Part shown: piece after piece, positions 17,571 through 28,855 of the stretch | Position numbering within the stretch: the stretch's first letter is position 1 | How the letters are laid out: each line of letters begins with the position of its first letter | Assembly (NCBI RefSeq): GCF_022637415.1 | Contig: NZ_CP093340.1 | Location: 2,604,001 to 2,668,000 of the forward strand | DNA: 64,000 nucleotides | Direction: 5' to 3' | Origin: Luteimonas sp. S4-F44 | GTDB taxonomy: Bacteria > Pseudomonadota > Gammaproteobacteria > Xanthomonadales > Xanthomonadaceae | Notes under the pieces: generated by a model | The model's input: the letters and a program-made list of their open reading frames with translations, nothing else | Database searches by the model: none | What the model was told of the DNA's origin: nothing | Position numbers and translations under genes: made by a program

Positions 17571-17607
17571 GCGGTCGGGCCTTCAGGAAAACGGAATCGG
17601 ATCAGGA

Positions 17608-17642
17608 CGCCTCGCGTCCAGCCTTGTGCCGGACGCGAGGCG
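17608..17642 (-). terminator. Hairpin after S9 peptidase gene
   Basis: Perfect 12-bp stem (CGCCTCGCGTCC / GGACGCGAGGCG), 11-nt loop, about 40 nt past the S9 stop. No U-run follows on the minus strand, so this is a weak intrinsic terminator or a 3'-end stabiliser. Confidence 0.5.
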
Positions 17643-17682
17643 ACGCAGGCCCCGTCGGTGGCGACGAGGCGGCGCGCGACGC

Positions 17683-19776
<2,094 letters not shown>

Positions 19777-19902
19777 GGGACGGGCTCCGGGCAAAGAGTC
19801 CGCATGGTAGGCCGGTGCCGCCGGGCTGGCAAAGCGCCCGATGACGGCCCCGCCTGCGTGGGGCGTCGCATGACCGGGCGCCCTGCCGGCACCGGCCCGC
19901 AT

Positions 19903-21867
19903 TCATTCCTTCGCGGTGGCGCCGCCCAGATGGGTGGACAGGAACGCGAGCAACCGGGTGTAGAACGCGCGCTTGTTCTCCGGCTTGTAGAAGCCGTGGC
20001 CCTCGTTGGCGACGTACAAGGTCTCGACCGGTACATTGGCCGCCCGCAGCGCACGCTCCATCCGGCGCGTGTGTTCGACCGGCGCGACCTCGTCCTGGCC
20101 GCCGGCCACCAGCAGCACCGGAACGCGGATCTGCGTCGCCAGACGCGTGGGCGAACGCGCCGACAGTTGCGCGGTATCGTCGCCGACCCACTCGTCGGTC
20201 CAGGTGCCCGCCCAGGCCGCGGATCGCCGGTTGTCGGCCCGCATCAACGGCAGGTCGTACACGCCGACATAGCCGACCGCACAGCGATACAGATCCGGCT
20301 CGCGCGCCACACCCATCAACGACGCGTAACCGCCATAGCTGCCGCCGTAGAGGCAGACCCGCTCGGCATCGGCAATGCCCTGCGCGATCGCCCAGCGGGT
20401 CGCATCGGTCAGATCGTCCTGCATCGTCGTGCCCCAGCCGCGCGCACCGGCCTGGCGGAAGCTGCGACCGTAATTGCCCGAGCCGCGGTAATTGATCTGC
20501 AGCACGGCATACCCGGCCTGCGCCAGCATCTGCACGTCAGGATCGAACGCCCAGTCGTCGAAGATGCCGAACGGCCCGCCATGCGGCAGCACCACCAGCG
20601 GCAACGGGCCGTTGTCATGCCCCGACGGACGCGTGAGATAGCCGTGCAGCACCAGGCCGTCGCGGGCCGGCAACGAGACCGCGCGCATCGGTGCCATCTG
20701 CGTCGGATCGACGCCTGCGCGCCGCGCGAGTGCGAATGCCGCCTCTTTGGTGGCCGCGTCGTAGGTGTAAAAGCTACCCGGATCGACATCGCTGGTCGCC
20801 ATCAGCACCTTGGTCGAGGCATCGCGCGTGGCCGAGATGATCCGTACAGCCTGGCCAGGGAACGCCTGTTCGAACATGCGCCCGAGCCTGGCGTCGGCGG
20901 AGTTGTCGTCGAAGAACACCTGTCGCGGCGTCGCGCCCAGGAACCGCGCGCCGACCGGCGTCGACGTGTCGGGCCGATAGATGACCTCCGGGTCGACGAC
21001 GGCGTCGCGCAGCACCTCGCGTCGCGTGTCCGCGGCAATGTCCCAGGCGACGATCGCATCCGGACCTTCGGATTGGGTCACCCGCAGGTACGCAATGCGG
21101 TCGTCCTCGGAGAAACCGAGTGGATACTCATGGCGCCCGCTTTCACGTTCGTCATTGATCAACCGCCAGTCCTCGCCACGCCCCGTGCGGTAATACAGCT
21201 TCGAGCGATTGTCGGCCTGGGCCCCGACCGCAAAGCGCACCTCGCCGGCGTGATCGGTCCTGAATCGCGCACGTGCGACCGGCACCGTGGCTTCGGTCGT
21301 GCGGCGCCCTGAATAGACGTCAAGCCGATCGACGCGGGTCATCGGATCCTTGGTGAACGGCGAGACCGCAACCAGGATGTTGCGCGGATCGCCCGGCAGC
21401 AGGTCGATCGGAAACGCGCTGACCATCTCGGCCTTGCCGCCGGTCGGGATCCGGGTCCCGGTCGGCGTGCCGCGCACCCGCCAACCCACGAGCAACTGCG
21501 CGCGCGACCCATCGGCGTTCATTGCATAGAGCTCGCCGGTGAGCGATGGATAATCGCGCGCGCCGAAGCGCTCGGCCAACGCGAAGACCAGGCGATCGTC
21601 GTTGGCCCACCAGAAGTCGGCGATGTGGGTGTTGCGCGGCAACCGGTAGCTGCCGACGATGCTGCGATCGGTCCAGCGGATCACACCGATCGCGGTGGTG
21701 TCTCCGTGCGGCATCGTTGCCGCGAAGTACTCGCCGGTCGGCGAGATCTTGATGTCGCGGAAACCGTCGTCCTCGACGAACGGCGCCAGATCGACCTGCG
21801 CGTACGCACCCGTACACACGACCGCCACGACGAGCGCAAGCATCCACTGCAGTCCCTTGCGGACCAT
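19903..21867 (-). CDS. Second exported S9 family peptidase
   Basis: Secreted serine peptidase of 654 residues. The ATG at 21867 has GGAG 9-12 nt upstream and starts the signal peptide MVRKGLQWMLALVVAVVCTG (cleaved near AYAQ). The propeller region is less regular than its neighbour's. The catalytic domain has Ser510 in GGSYGGYASL, Asp592 in GGQDEVAP and His624 in NEGHGFYKPEN, and a His-Gly oxyanion motif in LPHGGPFG. It belongs to the acylaminoacyl-peptidase-like branch. It is upstream of the other S9 gene on the same strand with a 126-nt gap, so co-transcription is possible. The two differ enough to suggest different peptide preferences rather than a recent duplication. Confidence 0.93.
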   Translation of the reverse strand: MVRKGLQWMLALVVAVVCTGAYAQVDLAPFVEDDGFRDIKISPTGEYFAATMPHGDTTAIGVIRWTDRSIVGSYRLPRNTHIADFWWANDDRLVFALAERFGARDYPSLTGELYAMNADGSRAQLLVGWRVRGTPTGTRIPTGGKAEMVSAFPIDLLPGDPRNILVAVSPFTKDPMTRVDRLDVYSGRRTTEATVPVARARFRTDHAGEVRFAVGAQADNRSKLYYRTGRGEDWRLINDERESGRHEYPLGFSEDDRIAYLRVTQSEGPDAIVAWDIAADTRREVLRDAVVDPEVIYRPDTSTPVGARFLGATPRQVFFDDNSADARLGRMFEQAFPGQAVRIISATRDASTKVLMATSDVDPGSFYTYDAATKEAAFALARRAGVDPTQMAPMRAVSLPARDGLVLHGYLTRPSGHDNGPLPLVVLPHGGPFGIFDDWAFDPDVQMLAQAGYAVLQINYRGSGNYGRSFRQAGARGWGTTMQDDLTDATRWAIAQGIADAERVCLYGGSYGGYASLMGVAREPDLYRCAVGYVGVYDLPLMRADNRRSAAWAGTWTDEWVGDDTAQLSARSPTRLATQIRVPVLLVAGGQDEVAPVEHTRRMERALRAANVPVETLYVANEGHGFYKPENKRAFYTRLLAFLSTHLGGATAKE

Positions 21868-22013
21868 CTTATTGACTCCTTTGGTAAGCGGCCGCCGCAA
21901 GACGGCCGGCCGATGACGCGCTCCCCGCGCGTATTGCCTAGTCTAGCGCGCGGCAGGCGCGCGCGGATGCCGCCTATACTCGCGGCTTCCGCCATTTCCA
22001 CGACGACGCGCGC

Positions 22014-23741
22014 ATGGCCGCAGCCCCAAGCCCCGCCCTGAGCGGTACCGACGACTTCCTCGGCCACCCCAAGGGCGTCTTCGTCTGTTTCTTCACCGAG
22101 ATGTGGGAGCGCTTCTCCTTCTACGGCATGAAGGCGCTGTTGCTGCTGTACATCCTCAAGTACCACCTGTTCGGCGACGACGCCGGCTTCGATCTGCTCG
22201 GCGCCTACGGCGGCCTGGTCTATGCGATGCCGGTGCTCGGCGGCCTGCTCGCCGACCGTTATCTGGGCATGCGCAAAGCGGTGGTGCTGGGCGGCGTGCT
22301 GCTGGTGCTCGGCCACCTGGGCATGGCCTTCGAAGGCGAACAGGCGCGCATCGTCGACGGCACGATCGTGCGCGACGAGACCGCGCTGCAGGTGTTCTAC
22401 CTGTCGCTGGCGCTGATCATCATGGGGGTGGGGTTTCTGAAGCCGAACATTTCGACGATCGTCGGCAAGCTCTACGCCCCCGAGGACCCGCGCCGCGATT
22501 CGGGCTTCACGCTGTTCTATGCCGGCATCAACGTCGGTGCGCTGTTCGCCAGCCTGGTCTGTGCGTTTCTCGGCGAGACCTATGGCTGGAAGTACGGCTT
22601 CGGCGCCGCAGGCATCGGCATGGTCGCCGGCCTGATCGTGTTCCTGTGGGGGCAGAAGTATCTGGGCGGCCACGCCGAGCCCAACGACCCGGCGAAGTTG
22701 ACCGAGAAGCTCGGGCCGCTGAGTCGCGAGTGGTGGATCTACGCCGGCAGTGTCGGCGGGGCGCTGGTCGTGTGGCAGCTGATCCAGCGCACGTGGACGG
22801 TGCATGGCGCGATGCACCTGATCGCCGCCGCGCTGGTGGTCTGGTTCGTCTGGTTCCTGATCCGACACTGCAGCCGGGTCGAGCGCGAGCAGATGCTGGC
22901 GCTGGTGTTGTTGATCTTCGGGGTGCTGATCTTCTTCACGCTCTACGAGCAGACCTATGGCTCATGGGTCACCTTCACCGACCGGATGCTGACCAAGGAT
23001 CTGTTCGGTCTGACACCCGGCGGCTATACGCCGGGCGTGCCATGGGCGATCTTTGCATTGGGCGCGAGCCCGCTGCTGATGGTGCTTGCCCTGCGCGCCA
23101 GCGACCGCGGCCATGCCGGCCTCGCGCGCGCGGCGGCGATCGCGATGGTCGTGGCCTTGGCTGTGGCGCTGGTGCACGACGTGGTGCTGGTGCCGCAGAC
23201 CGCTGGCTCGCTGACCTTCCTCGGCGCCTTCTTCATCGTCGTGCTCGCCCCGGTGTTCTCCTGGCTGTGGCCGTGGCTCGACCGCCGCGGCCTGAACCCC
23301 GCCAAGCCGACCAAGATGGCGATCGGACTGGTGTTCGCGGGCCTGGCGTTCGTGCCGCTGCTGCTGGCCGCGCAGGCCGCGGGCAATGGCGTACTGGCGA
23401 GCGTGTGGTGGCTGGTGCTGGCCTACTTCCTGCTGGAGATCGGCGAGATGTGCCTGTCGCCGATCGGGCTGTCGGCGGTCACCCAGCTGTCGGTCGCACG
23501 CGTGGTCGGCCTGATGATGGGCGCGTTCTGGCTGGCGACTGCGTACTCGGAAGTGCTGGCCGCGCAGTTCGGCAAGCTCACCTCGCTCGAAGTCGCCGAG
23601 GGCGAAGCAATCGACATGGCCGTGGCCGCGGCCAAGTACGCCGAACTGTTCCAGATCATGTTGTGGATCGGCGTCGGCTCGGGCCTGGCCTATTTCGTGC
23701 TTTCACCGCTGGTGCGGCGCTGGATGCACGGCGTGCGCTGA
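22014..23741 (+). CDS. POT-family proton-dependent di/tripeptide transporter
   Basis: Inner-membrane symporter of 575 residues with 14 or so helices. POT signatures: the helix-1 motif EMWERFSFYGMKALLLLY (the ExxERF proton/peptide site), GGLLADRYLGMRKAV between helices 2 and 3, and the PTR2 motif FTLFYAGINVGALFAS. The helix-7 region contains FFTLYEQTYGSW; the helix-10 motif is EIGEMCLSPIGLSAVT. It imports di- and tripeptides with protons. It is divergent from the two S9 peptidase genes and thus sits with enzymes that would produce its substrates. Confidence 0.94.
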   Translation: MAAAPSPALSGTDDFLGHPKGVFVCFFTEMWERFSFYGMKALLLLYILKYHLFGDDAGFDLLGAYGGLVYAMPVLGGLLADRYLGMRKAVVLGGVLLVLGHLGMAFEGEQARIVDGTIVRDETALQVFYLSLALIIMGVGFLKPNISTIVGKLYAPEDPRRDSGFTLFYAGINVGALFASLVCAFLGETYGWKYGFGAAGIGMVAGLIVFLWGQKYLGGHAEPNDPAKLTEKLGPLSREWWIYAGSVGGALVVWQLIQRTWTVHGAMHLIAAALVVWFVWFLIRHCSRVEREQMLALVLLIFGVLIFFTLYEQTYGSWVTFTDRMLTKDLFGLTPGGYTPGVPWAIFALGASPLLMVLALRASDRGHAGLARAAAIAMVVALAVALVHDVVLVPQTAGSLTFLGAFFIVVLAPVFSWLWPWLDRRGLNPAKPTKMAIGLVFAGLAFVPLLLAAQAAGNGVLASVWWLVLAYFLLEIGEMCLSPIGLSAVTQLSVARVVGLMMGAFWLATAYSEVLAAQFGKLTSLEVAEGEAIDMAVAAAKYAELFQIMLWIGVGSGLAYFVLSPLVRRWMHGVR

Positions 23742-23783
23742 CCCCGTCGCACGCTGCCGTCGCCGGCGGCGTGCGGACAGGCG

Positions 23784-25163
23784 TCACCTGCGCTCGGCCA
23801 CCTCGGTCGGATCGTGCGGCGCATCGCCATGCGCCGCCTCGGCCTCGACGCTGCGGCGGATTCGCCGCACCTGCGCGGGCATCACCGCCGAGGCGCGGTT
23901 GCCCCAACCGTTGCGCACGAAGGTCGCCAGTTCGGCCACCTCCTCGTCCGACATCCGGCCGGCGAAGCCGGGCATGCCCAGATTCGACGGCGCGGTGCGC
24001 GTGCTCGGCATCTCGCTGCCCACCAGGATCAACCGCACAAGCGTCGTCGGATCGGCGGCCAGCACGGTCGGGTTGCCCGGCATGCGCGGGAACACGCGTT
24101 CGTAGCCCATCGCGTCCGTCCGGTGGCAGGCGGCGCAGCTGTCGACCCACAGTTCCGCGCCGCGGCTGTCGTTGATGCCGGCCTGCAGGGCCTGCGCAGT
24201 GCCCGGGTCGGGTGCGAACGACGAGGGCTCGTCGGCCGAGGGCGGCAGCGTCTTGAGGTAGGCGGCGATTGCGCCGAGATCGTCGTCGGTCAGGTGCTGG
24301 GTGCTGTGCAGCACCACGTCGGCCATCGCCTGGCCGACGACCGCCTGGTGCCGGTTGCGGCCGGTGCGCAGCAGCTCGATGATGTCCGCCTCGCTCCAGG
24401 CGCCCAGCCCGTCGGCGACGTTGCCACGCAGGTTGATCGCCATCCAGCCGTCGATGACCTGGCCGCCGGCCAAATACTGCGGTCCCGACTCGTCGAGCGC
24501 TTTTTCCTGCAGCGTGAACGCGCGCGGCGTGTGGCAACTGCCGCAGTGCCCCGGGCCCTGCACCAAGTAGGCGCCACGGGCGATGCGCGCGTCGGCGTAG
24601 CGCGAGGCGTCGAAGCCGGCGTCCTGCGGGTCGGGCGCGAACGTCTTGCGCCACACGCCGAGCGGCCAGCGCATCGACAACGGCCAGCGGATGTCTGTGG
24701 GCCGGTTCTCCTGCGCGACCGCCGGCACCGCGTGCATGAAGTACGCGTACATCGCGCGGATGTCCTCGTCGTCCATGCGCGCATAGGCCGGGTACGGCAT
24801 CGCCGGGTACAGCGTGTCGCCATTGGGCAGCAGCCCGTGACGCACCGCGCGATCGAACGCGTCGAGCGACCAGCCACCGATGCCGGTCTGTGGGTCGGGC
24901 GTGATGTTGGTGCTGTAGATCGTGCCGATCGGTGAGGCGATCGGTACGCCACCGGCGAACGGGGCGCCGCCGGCCGAGGTGTGGCAGGCCGTGCAGTCGC
25001 CCGCAGTCGCCAAGTAGCGCCCCTGCTCGATCAGCGCCGCGTCGTCGGCCGACGGCGTCGGCCCGGCGATGGCCGGCGTCGTGGTCGGCACCAGGGCGTA
25101 GGCCAGCAGCGCGGCACCGCCGACCACGGCCAGCGCCGCCAACGAAAGGAGGGTCTTCTTCAT
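23784..25163 (-). CDS. Tri-haem cytochrome c subunit of a periplasmic dehydrogenase
   Basis: Membrane-anchored periplasmic cytochrome c of 459 residues that passes electrons from the GMC subunit to the respiratory chain. Three haem sites are visible: CTACH near residue 55, CGSCH near 205 and CAACH near 345; the size and spacing match the cytochrome subunits of alcohol, gluconate and sorbitol dehydrogenases. The N terminus is a signal/anchor (MKKTLLSLAALAVVGGAALL). The ATG at 25163 has GAGG 9 nt upstream; an ATG at 25178 overlapping the GMC stop is an alternative adding MRRRA. It is last in the operon small subunit-GMC-cytochrome. Haem axial Met candidates follow each site. Confidence 0.92.
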   Translation of the reverse strand: MKKTLLSLAALAVVGGAALLAYALVPTTTPAIAGPTPSADDAALIEQGRYLATAGDCTACHTSAGGAPFAGGVPIASPIGTIYSTNITPDPQTGIGGWSLDAFDRAVRHGLLPNGDTLYPAMPYPAYARMDDEDIRAMYAYFMHAVPAVAQENRPTDIRWPLSMRWPLGVWRKTFAPDPQDAGFDASRYADARIARGAYLVQGPGHCGSCHTPRAFTLQEKALDESGPQYLAGGQVIDGWMAINLRGNVADGLGAWSEADIIELLRTGRNRHQAVVGQAMADVVLHSTQHLTDDDLGAIAAYLKTLPPSADEPSSFAPDPGTAQALQAGINDSRGAELWVDSCAACHRTDAMGYERVFPRMPGNPTVLAADPTTLVRLILVGSEMPSTRTAPSNLGMPGFAGRMSDEEVAELATFVRNGWGNRASAVMPAQVRRIRRSVEAEAAHGDAPHDPTEVAERR

Positions 25164-25174
25164 CGCACGCCGCC

Positions 25175-26950
25175 TCATGCCTGCACCAGCGGACCGGGGG
25201 CCTTCAGGTACTGGTCGACGATCGCCTTGGCCGCCCAGTACGCCAGCGCGCCGACCATGCCGGTCGGGTTGTAGCCGTTGTTCTGCGGAAACGCGTTGGA
25301 ACCGATCGCGAACACGTTGGGCACGTCCCAGGACTGCAGGTAGCGGTTGAGCGCCGAGTCCTTCGGGTTGGCGCCCATGATCGCGCCACCGCAGGTGTGC
25401 GTGCTCTGGTACTTGGTGATGTCGTAGTGCGTGCCGTCCTTCTTTGCATCGCCCGACAGCGCGATCGGGTTGAGGATGCGGCTCATCTGCTGCGCCTTGT
25501 CGACCAGGTACTGCGAGGCTCGGATTTCGTTGTCGTGCCAGTCGAAGGTCATGCGCAGCAATGGGCGGCCGAACGCGTCCTTGTAGGTCGGATCCAGGCT
25601 CAGGTAGCTCTGCTTGTAGGACATGCAGGCGCCCTGGACCTCGTAGTAGAACGAGTGCCGGAACGAATCGGCCGCGGCCCGCTTCCACGCGCTACCCCAG
25701 GCGGGCGTGCCGGGCGGGACATTGATGCCGCGCACCGGGCCGGCGCCGGGCTGGCGCGCCCAGATGATGCCGCCACCGACGAAGCCGGCCTCGGCGTTAT
25801 CGAGCTGGTTGCCGTTGAGATCATCGATCGTGGTGCCGGCGCCGCCGATGCCGATGAAGCCGTTGGCCTGCACGTCCTTGTCGAAGAACAGCACCACGCG
25901 GTTGAGGTTCTGGTACGAGTAGTTCTTGCCGATCGTACCTTCGCCGGTCTGCGGGTCGTAGGGCGTACCGATGCCCGAGACCAGCATCAAGTGCACGTTG
26001 ATGTACGAGAACGCGCACAGCAGCACCAGGTCGGCGGGCTGCTGGACCTCGCGGCCCTGCGCATCGAGATAGGTCACGCCGGTGGCCTTGCGGCCGGTGC
26101 TGTCGAGGTCGACCTTGAGCACCTGGGCATGAGTGCGCAGCTCGAACAGTTCGCGCTGGCGCAGCACCGGCAGGATGCAGGCGTTGGGGCTGGCCTTGGA
26201 GTAGTTCAGGCAGCCGTAGTCGCTGCAGAAACCGCAGGCGTTGCACGGGCCCATCTGGCAGCCGTAGGGATTGGTGTAGGCGCGCGAGGTGTTGGACGCC
26301 GGAATGGGGTACGGATGCCAGCCCATCTCGCGCGCGGCGCCGTAGAACAGCTCCGCGCCGAGGTAGTTCGGGTTCGGTGGCAGCGCGTATTCGCGCGAGC
26401 GCGAGCCCTCGAACGGGTTGCCGCCCGCCTGCATAACACCGTTGATGACGCCGGCCTTGCCCGAGGTGCCGCACACATACTCGAAGTGGTCGAAATGCGG
26501 TTCGAGCTCCTCGTAGCTGACCGGGAAGTCCTGGATGGTCATGTCCTGCGGGATGAAGCCGCGGCCGTAGCGCTGCTCGATGTTGCTGCGGAAGTTGAAG
26601 TCCTCCGGCAGCGCACGGAAATGGCAGCCCGACCAGTGGCTGCCGGCGCCGCCGACGCCGGTACCCGGCTTGAACGAGCCCATTTGCCGGTATGGCACCG
26701 CCGTCTGGCCGGTGTTGTGGCGGATGGTGATGGTGTCCTGCGCCAGGCTCTGCAGGTACTTGCGATGCACCGAGCCCTCGAGTTCGTCAACCACCTTGGG
26801 ATAGGCGAAGTCGGGCTGCGTGTCGCGGTCGGCGCCGCGTTCGAGCGCGACCACGTGCAAGCCCGCGTCGGTGAGTTCCTTGGCCAGGATCGAGCCGGTC
26901 CAGCCCATACCGACGATGACCACGTCGACCTTCGGTTTCGTCGTCGCCAT
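25175..26950 (-). CDS. GMC-family FAD dehydrogenase, large subunit
   Basis: Catalytic flavoprotein of 591 residues that oxidises a sugar, sugar acid or polyol. The FAD-binding motif is VVIVGMGWTGS near residue 12. Cys residues in CQMGPCNACGFCSDYGC form the cluster motif that binds [3Fe-4S] in fructose and glucose dehydrogenases of this type. The C-terminal GMC motif has THTCGGAIMG and NNGYNPTGMVGALAYW, with the catalytic His in the former. There is no signal peptide; export is expected as a complex using the Tat signal of the small subunit. The gene order (Tat small subunit, GMC, tri-haem cytochrome) is that of gluconate 2-dehydrogenase and its relatives. The substrate cannot be read from sequence. 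Confidence 0.93.
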   Translation of the reverse strand: MATTKPKVDVVIVGMGWTGSILAKELTDAGLHVVALERGADRDTQPDFAYPKVVDELEGSVHRKYLQSLAQDTITIRHNTGQTAVPYRQMGSFKPGTGVGGAGSHWSGCHFRALPEDFNFRSNIEQRYGRGFIPQDMTIQDFPVSYEELEPHFDHFEYVCGTSGKAGVINGVMQAGGNPFEGSRSREYALPPNPNYLGAELFYGAAREMGWHPYPIPASNTSRAYTNPYGCQMGPCNACGFCSDYGCLNYSKASPNACILPVLRQRELFELRTHAQVLKVDLDSTGRKATGVTYLDAQGREVQQPADLVLLCAFSYINVHLMLVSGIGTPYDPQTGEGTIGKNYSYQNLNRVVLFFDKDVQANGFIGIGGAGTTIDDLNGNQLDNAEAGFVGGGIIWARQPGAGPVRGINVPPGTPAWGSAWKRAAADSFRHSFYYEVQGACMSYKQSYLSLDPTYKDAFGRPLLRMTFDWHDNEIRASQYLVDKAQQMSRILNPIALSGDAKKDGTHYDITKYQSTHTCGGAIMGANPKDSALNRYLQSWDVPNVFAIGSNAFPQNNGYNPTGMVGALAYWAAKAIVDQYLKAPGPLVQA

Positions 26951-26952
26951 GC

Positions 26953-27657
26953 TCAGCCCCTCCTGCCCGACAGGTCGACCGGAGGCAGCGGATACGGACG
27001 ATCTCGCACGCTCACCCAGTCGATGTAGTCGGCCCGCATGCCCGGGTAGCCGATCATCTTCCACGCCCCCATGCCCTTGTTGCCGCCGTGGACCGGATCG
27101 GAGAAGTAGCCGTTCTTGACCTCGGCCAGCAGGTTGGAGAAGAAGACCTTCGACGAGATGTCGTCGAGTTCGAGCTTGCCGTCCTGCGCCGCCGTCAGCA
27201 GTGTCTCCTGCTGCGCGTGCTCGAGCTGCGCGAAGGTGCGGCCTTCAAACGTCTGCCTGCAATGCGCATCGACCGCGGCCATGCCCACGCGCAGGATGTC
27301 GCGCAGCGGCAGACGGCCCTGGTAGCCGAACTCCGGCGGCGCCTCGAGATACGGGCCCTGCATGTACCAGATCGCGCCGCTGGCGTAGGGCGTCTGCATG
27401 TGCCGGTCGATGAACTCGGGCACGCCCGACTCCACCGCACCGGGGCCAATCTCGTCGTGCGGGATCAGGCGGTCGCACGCGGCGATGAGGAACGTCCACT
27501 CGACCGCGTTGAAGAATGTCGGCACGTAGTCGCGCACGGGCGTGTCCTGGGAGCCGCCGCAACCCGGCAGCGCGGCGGCAACCGGCAGCAAGGTCAGCCC
27601 CTTGAAGAAACGGCGGCGCGACGGCGAGGCCGCGGGATCGGACGGGGTCTGGGACAT
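26953..27657 (-). CDS. Tat-exported small subunit of GMC dehydrogenase (gluconate 2-dehydrogenase subunit 3 type)
   Basis: Small subunit of 234 residues that carries the Tat signal and escorts the folded flavoprotein. The N terminus shows SRRRFFKG, a twin-arginine motif, followed by a hydrophobic stretch and LPGCGG, a possible lipobox. The body matches the gluconate 2-dehydrogenase subunit 3 family: FFNAVEWTFLIAACDRLIPHD, then EFIDRHMQTPYASG, and a C-terminal YPGMRADYIDWV. Its stop is 2 nt before the GMC start, so the three genes are one operon. The first codon is ATG at 27657. Confidence 0.92.
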   Translation of the reverse strand: MSQTPSDPAASPSRRRFFKGLTLLPVAAALPGCGGSQDTPVRDYVPTFFNAVEWTFLIAACDRLIPHDEIGPGAVESGVPEFIDRHMQTPYASGAIWYMQGPYLEAPPEFGYQGRLPLRDILRVGMAAVDAHCRQTFEGRTFAQLEHAQQETLLTAAQDGKLELDDISSKVFFSNLLAEVKNGYFSDPVHGGNKGMGAWKMIGYPGMRADYIDWVSVRDRPYPLPPVDLSGRRG

Positions 27658-27875
27658 GGCTGGCTACCTGTGCGGGTGGCTGGAACTGCGGAACGCGGGT
27701 GATCGCGCGACGGCGTGTGGCCCCGGCATCCTCGACGTCAGCATCGGTCGCGATGGCGCGCGACGCGCCCGTGCCGAGCGCATACTCACGCTGAGACGTG
27801 CGCCTCGGCAGCGGGGACGACGATGCGGCGCGTCCGATTGTCGCAGGCCGTCACCGGCGGTCGGGCTGCAAATTT

Positions 27876-27892
27876 GCGATGGGGGCCATCGC
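27876..27892 (-). terminator. Hairpin after LysR gene
   Basis: GCGATGG / CCATCGC stem with a 3-nt loop, about 28 nt beyond the LysR stop on the minus strand and overlapping an AT-rich palindrome (GCAAATTTGC, 27868-27877). The short TTT run makes this a weak terminator candidate. The rest of the 27658-27919 gap shows no gene. Confidence 0.4.
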
Positions 27893-27919
27893 GAAAACGG
27901 GCGCCCGCCTTTCGCCGCG

Positions 27920-28855
27920 TCAGGCAGCCGGTGCCGGCCCCACTTCTCCATCCAGCGGCGCGGCGCGCAGCATCTCGATCAACGCCAGCACCGCCGGCGG
28001 TTGCGGCGAGCGACGCAACGCGTAGATGTCGAGCGATCGATCGCGCGCCCAGTCGTCGTCCAATGCACGCGACGCGAAGCGCGCACTGCCGGCATAGGCG
28101 CGCAGCGCGCTCGCCGGCATCAGCGCGACACCCAGGCCGGACTCGATCATGCGACAGATCGCGTCGAAGCTACCGACGGTCAACCGCGGATGGAAGCCCG
28201 GATCGCGGCGACGCCCGTGGGTCCTGACCAGACCGTCGAGCGCGCCGCCGGCGCGGTAGCCAATCACCGGATAGTCGAGCACCTGCGCGAACGTCAGCGG
28301 CCCGTCGGCGACCGCCAGCGGGTGACCGCGCAGGGTCACCACGTGCACCGCGTCGGGGACGAACGACCAGCGCGCCATGCCCGGCGGGACCGGACCCGAC
28401 ACGCCCACGCCCAGGTCGGCATCGCCTTCCAGGCATGCGCGCAGCACACGGTGGGTGTCGTCCTCGACGATCGACAGGCTGACCTGCGGATGCCGTTCGC
28501 CGAACCGGCGCAGGCGCTCGGGCAGTGCGCCGATCAGGCCCGCCGGATTGGTATGCAGGCGGACATGGCCGCGCAACTCGCCCTCGCCCAGTTGCGCGAC
28601 CTCACGCACCAGCGACTCGATCTCGGCATTGATCCGCTCGGCATGGCCGAGCACGAAGCGTCCCGCCTCCGTGAGGTCGAGCCCCCGCGGCGAGCGGATG
28701 AACACCGGCGCGCGCAGCGTGTCCTCGAGCTCGGCGATACGGCGAGACAGCGCCGACGGCGAGATGTGTGCATCGCGTGCCGCCCGGGCGATCGATCCGG
28801 CCTGCGCGACCGCGACGAACAATCGCAGCGTGTAGGCATCGAGCTTGAGCTTCAT
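27920..28855 (-). CDS. LysR-family transcriptional regulator
   Basis: 311-residue LysR regulator. The winged helix-turn-helix at residues 1-65 contains LRLFVAVAQAGSIARAARDA and SPSALSRRIAELED; the rest is the periplasmic-binding-like effector domain. The start at 28855 (MKLKLDAYTL) gives the family length; longer frames have no similarity. It lies upstream of the dehydrogenase operon on the same strand (gap about 260 nt) and is a candidate regulator of it, though LysR proteins usually act on divergent genes. No neighbour is divergent except the doubtful small frame at 29094. Confidence 0.9.
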   Translation of the reverse strand: MKLKLDAYTLRLFVAVAQAGSIARAARDAHISPSALSRRIAELEDTLRAPVFIRSPRGLDLTEAGRFVLGHAERINAEIESLVREVAQLGEGELRGHVRLHTNPAGLIGALPERLRRFGERHPQVSLSIVEDDTHRVLRACLEGDADLGVGVSGPVPPGMARWSFVPDAVHVVTLRGHPLAVADGPLTFAQVLDYPVIGYRAGGALDGLVRTHGRRRDPGFHPRLTVGSFDAICRMIESGLGVALMPASALRAYAGSARFASRALDDDWARDRSLDIYALRRSPQPPAVLALIEMLRAAPLDGEVGPAPAA

